Shown: positions 52,143-62,358 of the stretch, piece by piece
Layout: the number at the start of each line of letters is the position of its first letter
Position numbering within the stretch: the stretch's first letter is position 1
Source of the DNA: Todiramphus chloris collaris
Lineage: Eukaryota > Chordata > Aves > Coraciiformes > Alcedinidae
Direction of reading: 5' to 3'
Assembly: GCA_025345505.1 (NCBI GenBank)
Contig: JANVCC010009895.1
Coordinates: forward strand, 1,080,530-1,144,529
Length of the DNA stretch: 64,000 nucleotides
The notes under the pieces: generated by a model
What the model saw: the letters and a program-made list of their open reading frames with translations, nothing else
Database searches by the model: none
Told to the model about the DNA's origin: nothing
Program-made: the position numbers and the translations under genes

Positions 52143-53641
52143 CTACTCATCTTCAAAGGTCATTAAGGGAATCACCCTTTCTTCTTTTCTTAGCTCAGGA
52201 CATTCTCCTTTAAGATGTCCCCATTTACCACAATGATAACATCCTGCCCAGAGAGAAATGACCTGTGGCAATTGCCAAGGTCTTCCCCTGCTTTGGCTAA
52301 TTCCTCTTCTAATTACATTTCTTGCACCCATCCCTCTTCCTTTTGTCCAACCTTCTCCTCTACCTCTCTGGGATACTGGCTCTATTTTTTTTTTCTTCAC
52401 TACCCGATCCACAGGAGATACCATCATTTTTGCTTTCTGTTTCTGCTTTTCTTCTTCCCTTTTCACATTTTCTGGGCCTCCCTCAGTATATCTTCCAAAG
52501 ATCTTTCACCCCAGCCATCCATTTTCTGTACCTTCCTCCTAATATCAGGCCATGCTTTGGTCACAAAAAGGACCTTTAGAAGACCTTGTGCTACAGGATC
52601 TTCAGGATTCATACCTGAATATTTCCTCATTTGGTCTTTCAGCCATTGTAAAAATGCTGAGGGTGTCTCATTTTTCTCCTGCTCACTCTCAAAATCTTTA
52701 GTAAGGTTCTGAGACTTAGGAGCAGCCTCCTTTATACCTTCTATTATTAGGTGTCTCAAATATTTCACGTTAGTTCGATGTACTGGATCATTTTTATTCC
52801 AGTTTGTGTCCACATTAGGAAATTTTTATTTGACCGGGATGACTCCCTGGCCTGGCGGGTTTCATTTTTCCCATTTCTGCATGGCTGCCAGCCTAATCAT
52901 TCCTCTTTCCTCCCCAGTACATATTCATTATGAACATCATCTCTGTCCAGGAGTAAAAATTAGGTCCCAGGAATTGATCCATCGGTTCAGCTAATCCCAT
53001 GGGATCCTCAATCAAAGGTTTCATTTCCTTTTTTTTTTTTTAAATTTCTTACTTTTGTACTTGCGAGCGGGGAACTAACATATCCCACTTGTCCTGTTCC
53101 TAGGGGAACTTCTCAGAGGGGACAGAATTCCTCAGTTCTTCTAGGGGTGGCAAGGAGTCTAGTAAGGATCCTGCCTTGGGTTTCTGTGGGGGAGAGTTAG
53201 GTTCTGCAGGGAGTGACTTATAGGAAGGGAGTAAACATTCTAAGGGATCCCACATTTTGGAATCCTCAGTCTGTTCTTTAGAATATCTCTCAGTTGTTCT
53301 TAGTGGAAACAACCGGGTAACAGAACCCCCTTTCCAGCAGGAGGCATAGTCTGATTCTTCTTGATAAAGTGTCTTTTTCTTAACATACAACTTTAAGGTC
53401 TGACATATCCAATTTTCATCTGCCCCGTATTTTGGCCAAAAGACAGACGTGGGTTTAATACTTTCCTTGGTCCAAATAAAACACAATACTGTATCATCTT
53501 TTTCTTATCCTTATTCCTAGTACAAGACAAGTCTTTCCAATTTGACAACATCCTCCCTAAGCAACTGTCTGGAGGAATGTTCCCGGGGCTTCTCTCTCTG
53601 CCCCCCATTTTCTTTTTAAGCCGGCTATCCTTATTTCCCAT
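52143..53641 (-). pseudogene. E12: gag (matrix, capsid part, nucleocapsid)
   Basis: Matrix starts at 53641 with MGNKDSRLKKKMG, with a myristoylation Gly2 and basic residues. After a frameshift the 53486-53100 frame has a Pro-rich linker with LLPSYKSLP. Capsid C-terminal part (52813-52463) has NETPSAFLQWLKDQMRKYS and the conserved WPDIRRKVQK region. Nucleocapsid (52466-52143) has a basic stretch and one intact CCHC knuckle CYHCGKWGHLKGEC. One knuckle and the order are gamma-like. Poly-T near 53030 marks a gap in capsid. Confidence 0.87.
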
Positions 53642-54031
53642 TCAGTCCCTCGGAGACTTTTTAACAACAAATTCACCTTTTACTTTGCCCTTCTCCGGCC
53701 ACTCTCCTCGCGGAAAGACGGAACCGCAGATCCAGGCTCCGCACTCACTTTGTACTTTATTGTACGTCTCTTTCACACACATACACACGTCTCCCCGAAT
53801 GCCCCGACCACCAAGGCAATACTTAACGTCCTATTTTCTTACCTTGGTCCGTGCACGGAGTTGCCTGGTTGTTATGACAGTGCCTACTTTCCTCCCCTCT
53901 GGTTCACTAGGTCTACCTTTAAAATTGGGTCTCGGGAGTTGGTCAGTCCACCACCCGAACGAACCCCTGTCATCAACAGGACGTGACTCCCTGTCCTTCG
54001 GCAGCAGGAGCCCCTCACGGCGATGACATCT

Positions 54032-54049
54032 ATCCCGGACAAGCCCCCA
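54032..54049 (-). promoter_or_regulatory. E12 primer-binding site (tRNA-Pro)
   Basis: In minus sense TGGGGGCTTGTCCGGGAT, one change from the tRNA-Pro complement used by gammaretroviruses. It lies three bases from the LTR. Confidence 0.88.
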
Positions 54050-54052
54050 AGC

Positions 54053-54656
54053 TGTTAGAAATGCAAAGGTCCTAAGAAAGGACTCACAGTAGACATACTA
54101 GTGAAGCAGCAATTTATTATATGTTCTTGCAAGAGCGGGTATCCTAACAAAGCAGACACACCTCTGGTCAGAGTTTTCAGCATTTTATACCTATTCCCGT
54201 CCACAGAAGTCCCTCCCTTGTTTTCCTATGAATTAGGTACTTCCAAGGCTTACAGGCTTAACGGAGGCACCTTCTTCATAACAGTACAGAATAGTTTGTA
54301 ATTGCATGTCTGACAGGTTCCTGCTTCCCCGTGGAGAAAATAATATTCCTGAGTTTACTGAGGAAAATGCAGTATCTGTCTAATGTACTATTGTTCATCT
54401 TAAATAGCCCTTAACTGTTGCCCCTTTCTCTATTAACACATCTTGATTGTCAGTTGTGCACTTTTGTCCTTTATCTTTCTTTTACCATAAGACTTAGATT
54501 TAGGCCTCAGTTTCCCATAAGACAACTTAAGGCTTCTAGTCTTTGGTAAACGATTCTTGATGGGGCAGCTTAAGTCTTTTATTCCTCAAGTTAATATAAA
54601 AATGATTATACTTATTCTACAGTTTGCAAAAGCGACATTTCTCATCATTTTCTACA
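54053..54656 (-). mobile_element. E12 5' LTR
   Basis: 604 bp; in minus sense TGTAGAAAATGATG to GCATTTCTAACA. TATAAAATGC and a TAATAAATTG signal lie near the U5 side. Confidence 0.88.
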
Positions 54657-54660
54657 CCTG

Positions 54661-54910
54661 GTATTCTGTATTTGGGCCTGGACTATGAGATTTATCAGTA
54701 TTTTGGACTTTGTGCATGATCCACATAATTTTAACTGATCGTGTTTGATTTTATTATGTGGTTAAGTTATCATTGTTTGGTAAGCTTAAATCACCACTAT
54801 TTCTGTTAAGGAACGTCTGAATTAACTGAGTGTGCTTGAGATACAGCAGGGCTGTGAAGCGAGTGCAGAGTTCTGATCCGCGAGTGTAGCTTTCTTGATG
54901 ATTCCTGTGA

Positions 54911-54943
<33 letters not shown>

Positions 54944-55540
54944 GACTAAAGAAAAAAACTCAAAACTAACCAGTTGGGTAAATTCTACATAGTTATCTGC
55001 TGTACATCAGGAATCGAGCCCAGCCACCCCCAGCCCCTCTGTTATCTGAGAATCAACTGGAATGTAAGGGGGTTTGATTTCTGCTAAATTTGGGGATATA
55101 AATTGGATAAAAGGAAAATGATATAGTGGTACAAGACCACTTTGAACTAATGTAGTGTCTGGTTATTGTTTCGTGTATTACTGTTTTGAGTGTGTTTGTG
55201 TTGTCATGTTTTGGGTTTGTGTTCTTTTTGATGTGTTCTAAACAATCACAGAATGGAGAAACTTTAAAGACAATGTATTCCTATAAGTTTGGGACAGCAA
55301 GTAAGATTTGTTGAAAGCATGATCATCAACAGGAGAAGGGTTTTATAACTTTAGAACAAAGAAAAGGTAGGACTAGGAAACTCTGTAGGAGGAAGGAGAG
55401 GTACATGAGGTGTGAACCACTGTGCATAATGTAAGGAGGACAAACATCAGGAAAAAAATGCCTGTCAGGCTCTGAGTGCAGAAGCTGATTGTTGGGGCCT
55501 GGGGCATCTACCTGAGTGGATCCATTGGTTAAAATAAAGC
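54661..55540 (+). pseudogene. E11: leader and gag remnant
   Basis: No long frame remains. Near 55430 the frame reads CAYCKEDKHQEKNAC, a degenerate zinc knuckle, just before protease, which places the end of gag here. A poly-T run lies at 54911-54936. Confidence 0.55.
54911..54936. repeat. Poly-T run (26)
   Basis: An uninterrupted run of T within E11 leader sequence. Confidence 0.95.
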
Positions 55541-55544
55541 TGGG

Positions 55545-55860
55545 GAAAAAGGAATGGAAGTGGAATTTCTAGTTGATACAGGAGCTTCTTTGTCTGTTTT
55601 GAATCAAGAATTAACACATGTAGAGAAGGATTTTGTATGTGTAATGGGAGCTACTGGTCAACCAGAAAAACCATATTTTTTTGAAACCACTCAGGTTTAC
55701 TTTGGGAAAACAAATTGGAAAACACTGATTTCGATATTTGCCAAATTCCCCTAAACCCTTGTTAGGGCGGGATGTGCTTGAACAATTGGAAGCAAAAATT
55801 TGATTTAAACCCACAGGAATGGAAGTTAAAATTTTAGAAGATCAATTAATTCAGACTTTA
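55545..55860 (+). pseudogene. E11: aspartic protease
   Basis: EVEFLVDTGASLSVLNQ has the catalytic DTG. The flap region and NWKTLISIFAKFP follow to a stop at 55752; a GRD-like LGRDVLEQL continues in another frame near 55765. Confidence 0.85.
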
Positions 55861-57100
55861 AGTTTGTTACTAATCCAAACTGAAAAACAAACTTAATTTC
55901 TCAAGAAATACTGGACCAGATATTCCCAGGAGTCTGGGCTTCTGAGATACCTGGGAGAGCTAAAAATGCTAAACCAGTAACAGTTAAATTAAAACCTAGA
56001 GCTAGCTCAGTTAGGGTAAAGTTAACCCATATACCCTATTGACAAAGCTCAGGGAAGTTCAAATTTGGTTTACTGCCTCAGATTTGAAGAATGCCTTCTA
56101 CTGTCTAACAATAGCAGAAGAAAGTAAAACATTATTTGCTTTTGAATGGAAGAACCCCAAGACAGGGAGGAAAACCTAACTCACCTGGACAGTCTTACCC
56201 CAGGGATTCAAAAATAGCCCTACAATATTTGGCAACCAATTGGCCCAGGAGTTAGAAACTTGGGAATCTCTATCAGAAGACAGAACCCTCCTGCATTATG
56301 TTGACAATCTTCTTATTGCAACCAAAACCAAAGAAGAATGCTTTAGGTGGACTGTAAGCTTGTTAAACTTTCTTGGACTAAGTGGATATTGAGGTTTCTT
56401 AACAGAAAGCCCAGATTGTGAAGAAACAAGTTACCTACCTAGGATATGAAGTCTCAGGAGGACTTCAGGTACTAGGGAAGGAAGCTGTCTGCAGGATACC
56501 TGAACCTTGAATGGTAAAAGACCTCCACACATTTCTGGGAATGACAGGTTGGTGTCTATTATGGATAACTTATGACAGAATCCTCCCTGATTTAGTTTGG
56601 ACTCCAGAGGTGAAGAGTGTTTTTAAGCAATTGAAAAAGATGATGGAGGCTCTAGCTTTAGGACTCCCAGGTGTCACCAAGCCATTCTGGCTGTTTTCGT
56701 ATGAGAGACACGGTACAAGACATTATGGGTACTGGCCCAAAGGTTGGGACCATACAAAAGGGCTGTAGCTTACTTCTCCAAGCAGTTGGATGAAGTATGC
56801 AATGATGGCCAGGATGCCTGTGGGCAATAGCTGCAGTAATCATGAACATCCAAGAGGCCTGGAAGTTTACTCTGGATCAAAAGATTACAGTGCTTGTCTC
56901 TCACACCATATGTTTGGTATTAGAACAAAAAGGAAATAATTGTCTATCCCCATCCCAATTTTTGAAATATCAGGACACTCTGGTTGAATCTGATGATGTT
57001 AAGATTGAAATATCTAATATTGTGAATCCAGACTTTTTCCTCAGTGGACAGACATCTGAACTATTGGTACATGACTGACTGGGGACCATGGAAACAGTAT
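55861..57100 (+). pseudogene. E11: RT (deleted and frameshifted)
   Basis: Frames give TQVFWASEIPGRAKNAKPV-like RT start, then a jump past the fingers to SDLKNAFYCL (first Asp), LPQGFKNSPT and LHYVDNLLIAT, in which the second Asp of YVDD is Asn. QVTYLGYEVSGG and LHTFLGMTGWC are the thumb. Many stops are present. The enzyme is dead at its catalytic loop in addition to the frame breaks. Confidence 0.85.
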
Positions 57101-57605
57101 ATTCCAGCAGATAACCTCTAACAGAGAGCCTCAGGATGATTCTCAAGACTCCTGGTTTACAGATGGGAACAGTTTTGTTTTACAAGGAACCCCGAAAGCT
57201 GGATATGCAGTAACAACAATGGACAAGGTAATCAAGTCTCAACCACTGCCTGCTGGGACAGTGGGCCAAAAGCCTGAAAGAATTGCTCTCACTAGAGCCC
57301 TGGAACTAGCAAAAGGAAGAAAGAGAAACATATGGACAGATTCCAAATATGCTTTTGGAGTTGTCCATGCTCATGGAGCTATTTGGAAGGAGCGGGGCTT
57401 GCTCTCCCCTCAAGGAAAACAAATTAAATATGCAGAAGAAATACTCCGCCTATTGGAAGCTGTCCAGCTACCATGTAAGGTTGCCATTATGCATTGTCAT
57501 GGGTACCTAAGGGGTAACACCAATCCAGAGAAAAGTAACCGACTGGCTGGCTATGAGGCTAAAAAGTCCATAGAAAGAACACAAGTAAAGCAAATTTTAA
57601 TATAA
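57101..57605 (+). pseudogene. E11: RNase H
   Basis: WFTDGNSFV has the first Asp, RIALTRALELAKG the Glu, IWTDSKYAFGVVHAHGAIW the next Asp, and IMHCHGY the His region. The frame from 57219 is open to 57605. It is the same family as E2 RNase H. Confidence 0.88.
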
Positions 57606-57770
57606 ACCTAGGTAGGCAAGGAAACATTGAATATTCTAAATTGGATTAACAATTTATATAAGAACTGGGGGGACAAGTTGTCTCTGGAAGTTGGTCTGAG
57701 TTAGAGGATGGCAGGATAGTAGTCCCTGCCAAATTAGTATGCGAAGTTGTGAGGAAGGAACATAACAAGA
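57606..57770 (+). pseudogene. E11: integrase N-terminal part
   Basis: Frames read GRIVVPAKLVCEVVRKEHNK with the first zinc His. An LTR insertion splits the gene here; SHWVADPLYKFQRLV continues at 58222. Confidence 0.75.
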
Positions 57771-58215
57771 TGACAAGGAAAGGCTCAAGGAGCAGGGTGG
57801 ACATAGGTACGTGGCTGCAAGTGTGAACAAGCCAGCAAATGGGCAATGAACCGTCCTTGAGCAAGTGATAAGAGGAAGACAAAGCAATAAAACAATCAAC
57901 TAACAGGCCTCTTTCCCAGGGCGCACTGAACGAAAACAGGAGACTTGGGGGGTGCAGAAAGGGGGAGGCTGCGCCTGCAGGGAGAAGCGGGCAGAACCAC
58001 AGCTTCCCTGCACTGGGGGGGGGGAGTGGGCCAGGGTGCTTAAGCATGCTTGCTGTATGTAGACCAATCATAATATGTATTAGAGCGTGTGAACTGTATG
58101 TAGCCAATCAGTAATAAGCAAGAAACATATAAGCGAAGCATAGACAGTAATAAAGTTGAACATGATTGTAACTCATATTGAGTCCTGATCATTGTTCCCA
58201 GGCCGTTTCCCAACA
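57771..58215 (+). mobile_element. Solo alpha-like class II LTR, TSD ACAAGA
   Basis: 445 bp from TGACAAGGAAAGG to TTCCCAACA with perfect TSD ACAAGA (57765-57770, 58216-58221). Three CCAATCA boxes, ACATATAAGC and AATAAAG occur in order. The integrase frame resumes exactly after one TSD copy. Confidence 0.92.
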
Positions 58216-58564
58216 ACAAGAGCCATTGGGTAGCAGATCCATTATATAAATTTCAGAGACTGGTCAGAAAGAATTTATATATATCAGTCAGGCAGGTAAC
58301 ACAACAATGTGAAATATGTTTGAAAATAATCCCAATATTAGTAATTGAATGCAGTTGGGACGGATTGGAGAGGGGAATGCTCCTGGGGTCCACTGGCAGA
58401 TCAATTTTTCTGAGCTCGCAAGAAAAGAGGGGGTATAGGCATTTACTGGCATTAACGGGTACCTTTTCTGGATGTCCAGAAGCATTTCCTTGTTGATCAA
58501 ATAATGCTACAGAACTTTTAAGGCCCTTATTGAATGAAATAATGCCGAGGTTTGGGGTACCTTC
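58216..58564 (+). pseudogene. E11: integrase, zinc module and core start
   Basis: QQCEICLKI supplies CxxC, WQIDFSEL-like the first Asp, and GTFSGCPEAF and MPRFGVPS the start of the core. It is cut at 58565 by the LTR of E13. Confidence 0.8.
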
Positions 58565-58883
58565 TGTAATGTCCCCACGTGGCAATGGCCGACGGAGAGC
58601 CCGCGTCACGAACCCGCCTGGGCAGACGATCCCGGTGTCCAGCAAGGTCCTCGGGAGACAGCAAGGGTAGGAGGAAAAACAGGGGGTGAAGCAGGGACGA
58701 ATTCTCTCCAAGCTGATCCCGGAGTCCAGAGGATCCTTGGTAGGTGGCCAGGAGAGCAGGAGACACAGCAGGGAGGGCAGGAGATGCGGCAGGGGTGAGT
58801 TCTCCGCACCACGAGGGCAGCTTCTCCTCCAAAGCAGGGAGCCAAACCCCAGAGAGCCAGAGAGCCCCAGGGGGCTCCACCCA
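58565..58883 (-). mobile_element. E13 3' LTR (probable)
   Basis: In minus sense from TGGGTGGAGCC to GGGGACATTACA, 319 bp, preceded by a purine tract (GGGGGGGAAAAAAGGGGG, about 58884-58903). Its outer end abuts E11 integrase. A clear TATA/AATAAA pair is not seen, so the ends are inferred from the purine tract and the E11 junction. The 5' LTR lies outside the window. Confidence 0.55.
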
Positions 58884-58905
58884 ACCCCCTTTTTTCCCCC
58901 CCGCA

Positions 58906-59121
58906 GGCTGGACCCCTCCCCCTGTGGCCAGGTCCTTTTGTCCCTCTTAAGTACAGCCATTAACCTTCCTGATAAACAAGTATGGAAAAATTCTTTAAGA
59001 CAAGAAGGAAAACAGAATAACTCCCCAAAACCCCAACATTATCCACCCCGAATTTTTCCATACTAACATGTTACACCAAACTTAAACCTTTAAACTATAT
59101 ACACACATACATTACGCCTAA
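58906..59121. other. E13 3' untranslated region
   Basis: Noncoding sequence between the integrase stop and the purine tract. No env and no dUTPase were recognised here. Confidence 0.6.
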
Positions 59122-60261
59122 TTATATAAATATATACATGCAGATATGGATACAAGTGCAATGCTGTGAGTGGTTCACCCTAAAACGAGGTCCCCTTGAG
59201 GTATGCATCTGGTGTCTCCATCTTTTTTGCATCACCCACCAGGTGCAACCTGGTCCCTGTGCAAAAACAACCCCACGGATGGGTTTGTCTTTGCTCAAGG
59301 CAGACTTTACCCAAACAGTTTTCCCAAGCATACCTCTCATGTGTACCACTGGAACCTCATCCCCGTCTGTTGTTTGCAAGGGGTCACACTGAGCGGGGCC
59401 TGCTCGGTTGGTGGAGCCTCGGGTGTTCACTAACCAGGTGGCTTTTGCTAAATGCATCTCCCAGTTTTTGAAAGTCCCCCCACCCAGTGCCTTCAGAGTT
59501 GTTTTAAGCAGCCCATTGCACCGTTCAACCTTCCCAGCTGCTGGTGCATGGTAAGGGATATGGTACACCCATTCGATGCCATGTTCCCTAGCCCAGCTGT
59601 TTATAAGGCTGTTCCTGAAATGAGTCCCGTTGTCAGACTCAATTCTCTCGGGCGTACCATGCCTCCAAAGGATCTGCTTTTCAAGGCCCAGGATGGTGTT
59701 CCGGGCAGTAGCGTGAGGCACAGGGTAGGTCTCCAACCATCCAGTGGTGGCTTCTACCATGGTGAGCACATACCGCTTGCCTTGGCGGGTTTGAGGCAGT
59801 GTGATGTAATCAATCTGCCAGGCCTCCCCATACCTGTATTTGGACCACCGCCCACCATACCATAGGGGTTTCACTCGCTTGGCCTGCTTGATTGTGGCGC
59901 ATGTCTCACAGTCATGGATAACTTGGGAGATACTGTCCATGGTTAAATCCACCCCTCGGTCTCGTGCCCACTTATAGGTACCATCTCTGCCCTGATGGCC
60001 TGAGGCATCATGGGCCCATCGAGCCAAGAACAACTCGCCTTTATGCTGCCAATCCAAGTCTATCTGGGACACCTCTATTTTTGCAGCCTGATCTACCTGT
60101 TCGTTGTTACGATGTTCTTCATTAGCCCGGCTCTTGGGGACATGGGCATCTACATGGCGAACTTTCACAGGTAGATTCTCTACCCAAGTGGCAATGTCTT
60201 TCCACTCAGCAGTAGCCCAGATTGGTTTTCCCCTACGCTGCCAGTTTGCCTTTTTCCATCT
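59122..60261 (-). CDS. E13: ERVL-type integrase
   Basis: Continues pol after the stop at 60262. RNase H end (VRHVDAHVPKS) and integrase with HDASGHQG and CETCATIK (zinc ligands), WQIDYITLP (first Asp), ESDNGTHF (second Asp) and AAGKVERCNGLLK (Glu), then a C-terminal module (GKTVWVKSALSKDKP). All catalytic residues are present and the frame is open for 348 codons from the first Met. The AAGKVER form of the Glu motif is characteristic of ERVL/spuma-like integrases. Confidence 0.9.
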   Translation of the reverse strand, partial: RWKKANWQRRGKPIWATAEWKDIATWVENLPVKVRHVDAHVPKSRANEEHRNNEQVDQAAKIEVSQIDLDWQHKGELFLARWAHDASGHQGRDGTYKWARDRGVDLTMDSISQVIHDCETCATIKQAKRVKPLWYGGRWSKYRYGEAWQIDYITLPQTRQGKRYVLTMVEATTGWLETYPVPHATARNTILGLEKQILWRHGTPERIESDNGTHFRNSLINSWAREHGIEWVYHIPYHAPAAGKVERCNGLLKTTLKALGGGTFKNWEMHLAKATWLVNTRGSTNRAGPAQCDPLQTTDGDEVPVVHMRGMLGKTVWVKSALSKDKPIRGVVFAQGPGCTWWVMQKRWRHQMHTSRGPRFRVNHSQHCTCIHICMYIFI

Positions 60262-62304
60262 TTACAGCCAACCCCACAGGGCGTTGGCTACCATCCATGA
60301 ATCAGTGTAGAGGTATAGTTTTGGCCACTTCTCTCTTTCAGCAATGTCCAAGGCTAATTGGACGGCTTTGAGTTCAGCTAGTTGGCTCGATCCACCTTCT
60401 CCCTCAGTAGCTTGTGCAACCTGTCGTGTGGGGCTCCATACAGCAGCTTTCCATTTCCGGCCAGCACCTACGATTCGGAAGGAACCATCAGTGAAGAGGG
60501 CGTATTGTCTCTCACTCTCCAGTAGCTCGTTATATGGGGGCGCTTCCTCGGCACGTGTCACTTGCTCCTCCTCTTCTTCAGAGGATAATTCAAAAGTCTC
60601 ACCTTCCGGCCAGTTTGTAATTATTTCCAAGATCCCAGGGCGATTTGGGTTTCCAATACGGGCGCGCTGTGTGATGAGGGCAATCCACTTGCTCCAACTG
60701 GCATCGGTGGCATGATGCGTGGAAGGAACCTTTCCTTTAAACATCCACCCCAGCACCGGTAGTCGGGGTGCCAGGAGGAGTTGTGCCTCTGTGCCAATTA
60801 CTTCTGAGGCAGCTTGGACTCCTTCATAGGCGGCCAAAATCTCTTTCTCTGTTGGGGTGTAGTTGGCTTCAGACCCTTTATAGCTTCGGCTCCAGAATCC
60901 CAGTGGTCGTCCCCGAGTCTCACCAGGCACCTTCTGCCAAAGGCTCCAGGACAGACCCTTGTTCCCAGCTGCAGAGTAGAGCACGTTCTTCACCTCTGGT
61001 CCCGTCCTGACTGGGCCAAGGGCTACCGCACGAGCGATTTCCCGCTTGATCTGGGTGAAAGCTTGTTGTTGTTCAGGGCCCCAGTGGAAATCGTTCTTCT
61101 TGCGGGTAACCAGGTACAGAGGGCTCACGATCTGGCTGTACTCAGGAATGTGCATTCTCCAAAAGCCAATGGCACCAAGGAAAGATTGCGTTTCCTTCTT
61201 GTTGGTGGGTGGAGACATTGCGGTGATCTTATCAATGACCTCGGTGGGAATCTGACGCCGTCCGTCTTGCCACTTTACCCCCAGGAACTGGATCTCTTGG
61301 GCAGGTCCCTTGACTTTGCTCTTTTTGATGGCGAAGCCGGCTTCCAGGAGAATCTGGATGATCTTCTCTCCCTTCTCAAATACCTCTGTTGCCGTGTTCC
61401 CCCACACAATGATGTCGTCGATGTACTGCAGATGTTCTGGAGCCTCACCCTTTTCCAGTGCAGTCTGGATCAGTCCATGGCAGATGGTGGGACTGTGCTT
61501 CCACCCCTGGGGCAGTCGGTTCCAGGTGTACTGCACGCCCCTCCAGGTTAAGGCAAACTGAGGCCTGCATTCTGCTGCCAGAGGAATGGAGAAAAAAGCA
61601 TTAGCAATGTCAATAGTGGCATACCACTTCGCTGCTTTGGACTCCAGCTCGTACTGGAGCTCCAGCATGTCCGGCACAGCAGCGCTCAAGGGTGGAGTCA
61701 CTTCATTCAAAGCACGATAGTCCACTGTCAATCTCCATTCTCCATCAGACTTGCGCACAGGCCAAATGGGGCTGTTGAAGGGTGAGTGGGCTTTGCTGAC
61801 CACCCCTTGGCTCTCCAGCTCACGGATCATCTTGTGGATGGGGATCACGGCATCTCGATTTGTGCGGTACTGCCGGCGGTGCACTGTCGAGGTGGTAATT
61901 GGCACTGCCTGCTCTTCCACCTTCAGGAGCCCAACTGCAGAAGGATTCTCTGATAGTCCAGGCAGGGTGTTCAATTGCCCAATGTCCTCGGCTTCCACAG
62001 CAGCTATTCCGAATGCCCACCTGAGTCCTTTTGGGTCTTTGTAATAGCCGCTCCGGAGGAAGTCTATGCCCAGAATACACGGGGCCTCTGGGCCAGTCAC
62101 AATTGGATGTTTCTGCCACTCTTTCCCAGCCAGGCTCACCTCAGCTTCCACCAGGGTCAGCTGCTGTGATCCTCCGGTCACCCCAGCAATGGAAACCGAT
62201 TCTGCCCCCACATGTCCCGATGGCATTAAAGTACATTGGGCACCAGTATCAACTAAAGCTTCATATTTTTGTGGCTCTGATGTGCCAGGCCATCTGATCC
62301 ACAC
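60262..62304 (-). CDS. E13: ERVL-type protease-RT-RNase H
   Basis: A 680-codon frame. Residues about 15-60 form the protease (LVDTGAQCTLMPS), LGIDFL follows near 95. RT occupies about 150-430: KSDGEWRLTVDYRALN, DIANAFFSIPL, LPQGWKHSPTICH and YIDDIIVWG with both catalytic Asp. Connection (QSFLGAIGFWRMHIPEYS) and RNase H (YALFTDGSFRIVG, LAELKAVQLAL, YTDSWMVANAL) follow. A TAA at 60262-60264 is the only interruption before integrase. The start lies just after gag with a frame change, fitting the gag-pol boundary. Confidence 0.93.
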   Translation of the reverse strand: MWIRWPGTSEPQKYEALVDTGAQCTLMPSGHVGAESVSIAGVTGGSQQLTLVEAEVSLAGKEWQKHPIVTGPEAPCILGIDFLRSGYYKDPKGLRWAFGIAAVEAEDIGQLNTLPGLSENPSAVGLLKVEEQAVPITTSTVHRRQYRTNRDAVIPIHKMIRELESQGVVSKAHSPFNSPIWPVRKSDGEWRLTVDYRALNEVTPPLSAAVPDMLELQYELESKAAKWYATIDIANAFFSIPLAAECRPQFALTWRGVQYTWNRLPQGWKHSPTICHGLIQTALEKGEAPEHLQYIDDIIVWGNTATEVFEKGEKIIQILLEAGFAIKKSKVKGPAQEIQFLGVKWQDGRRQIPTEVIDKITAMSPPTNKKETQSFLGAIGFWRMHIPEYSQIVSPLYLVTRKKNDFHWGPEQQQAFTQIKREIARAVALGPVRTGPEVKNVLYSAAGNKGLSWSLWQKVPGETRGRPLGFWSRSYKGSEANYTPTEKEILAAYEGVQAASEVIGTEAQLLLAPRLPVLGWMFKGKVPSTHHATDASWSKWIALITQRARIGNPNRPGILEIITNWPEGETFELSSEEEEEQVTRAEEAPPYNELLESERQYALFTDGSFRIVGAGRKWKAAVWSPTRQVAQATEGEGGSSQLAELKAVQLALDIAEREKWPKLYLYTDSWMVANALWGWL

Positions 62305-62358
62305 TGTCCAGAAAACACGATTCTCCCGTACCTCTCCCTGGCCAGAGGCAGGGCCCCT

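Larger units (their letters stand above)
49091..54660 (-). mobile_element. E12: class I provirus, TSD CCTG
   Basis: Minus-strand gamma-like provirus. CCTG at 49091-49094 and 54657-54660 flanks LTR ends that both start TGTTAGAAATGC in + sense. The right LTR is complete (604 bp). The left one keeps only about 128 bases before rearranged sequence and an inserted class II LTR. Order in minus sense: LTR, tRNA-Pro PBS, gag, protease, RT (deleted), RNase H, integrase, env trace, LTR part. It interrupts the leader of E11. Confidence 0.85.

Noticed and set aside
58253-58960. 235-codon minus-strand frame across the E11/E13 junction
   Set aside because: It spans an integrase fragment in antisense and an LTR; no motif and no conservation signal supports it.
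60814-61551. 245-codon + strand frame
   Set aside because: Shadow of the E13 pol gene on the opposite strand.
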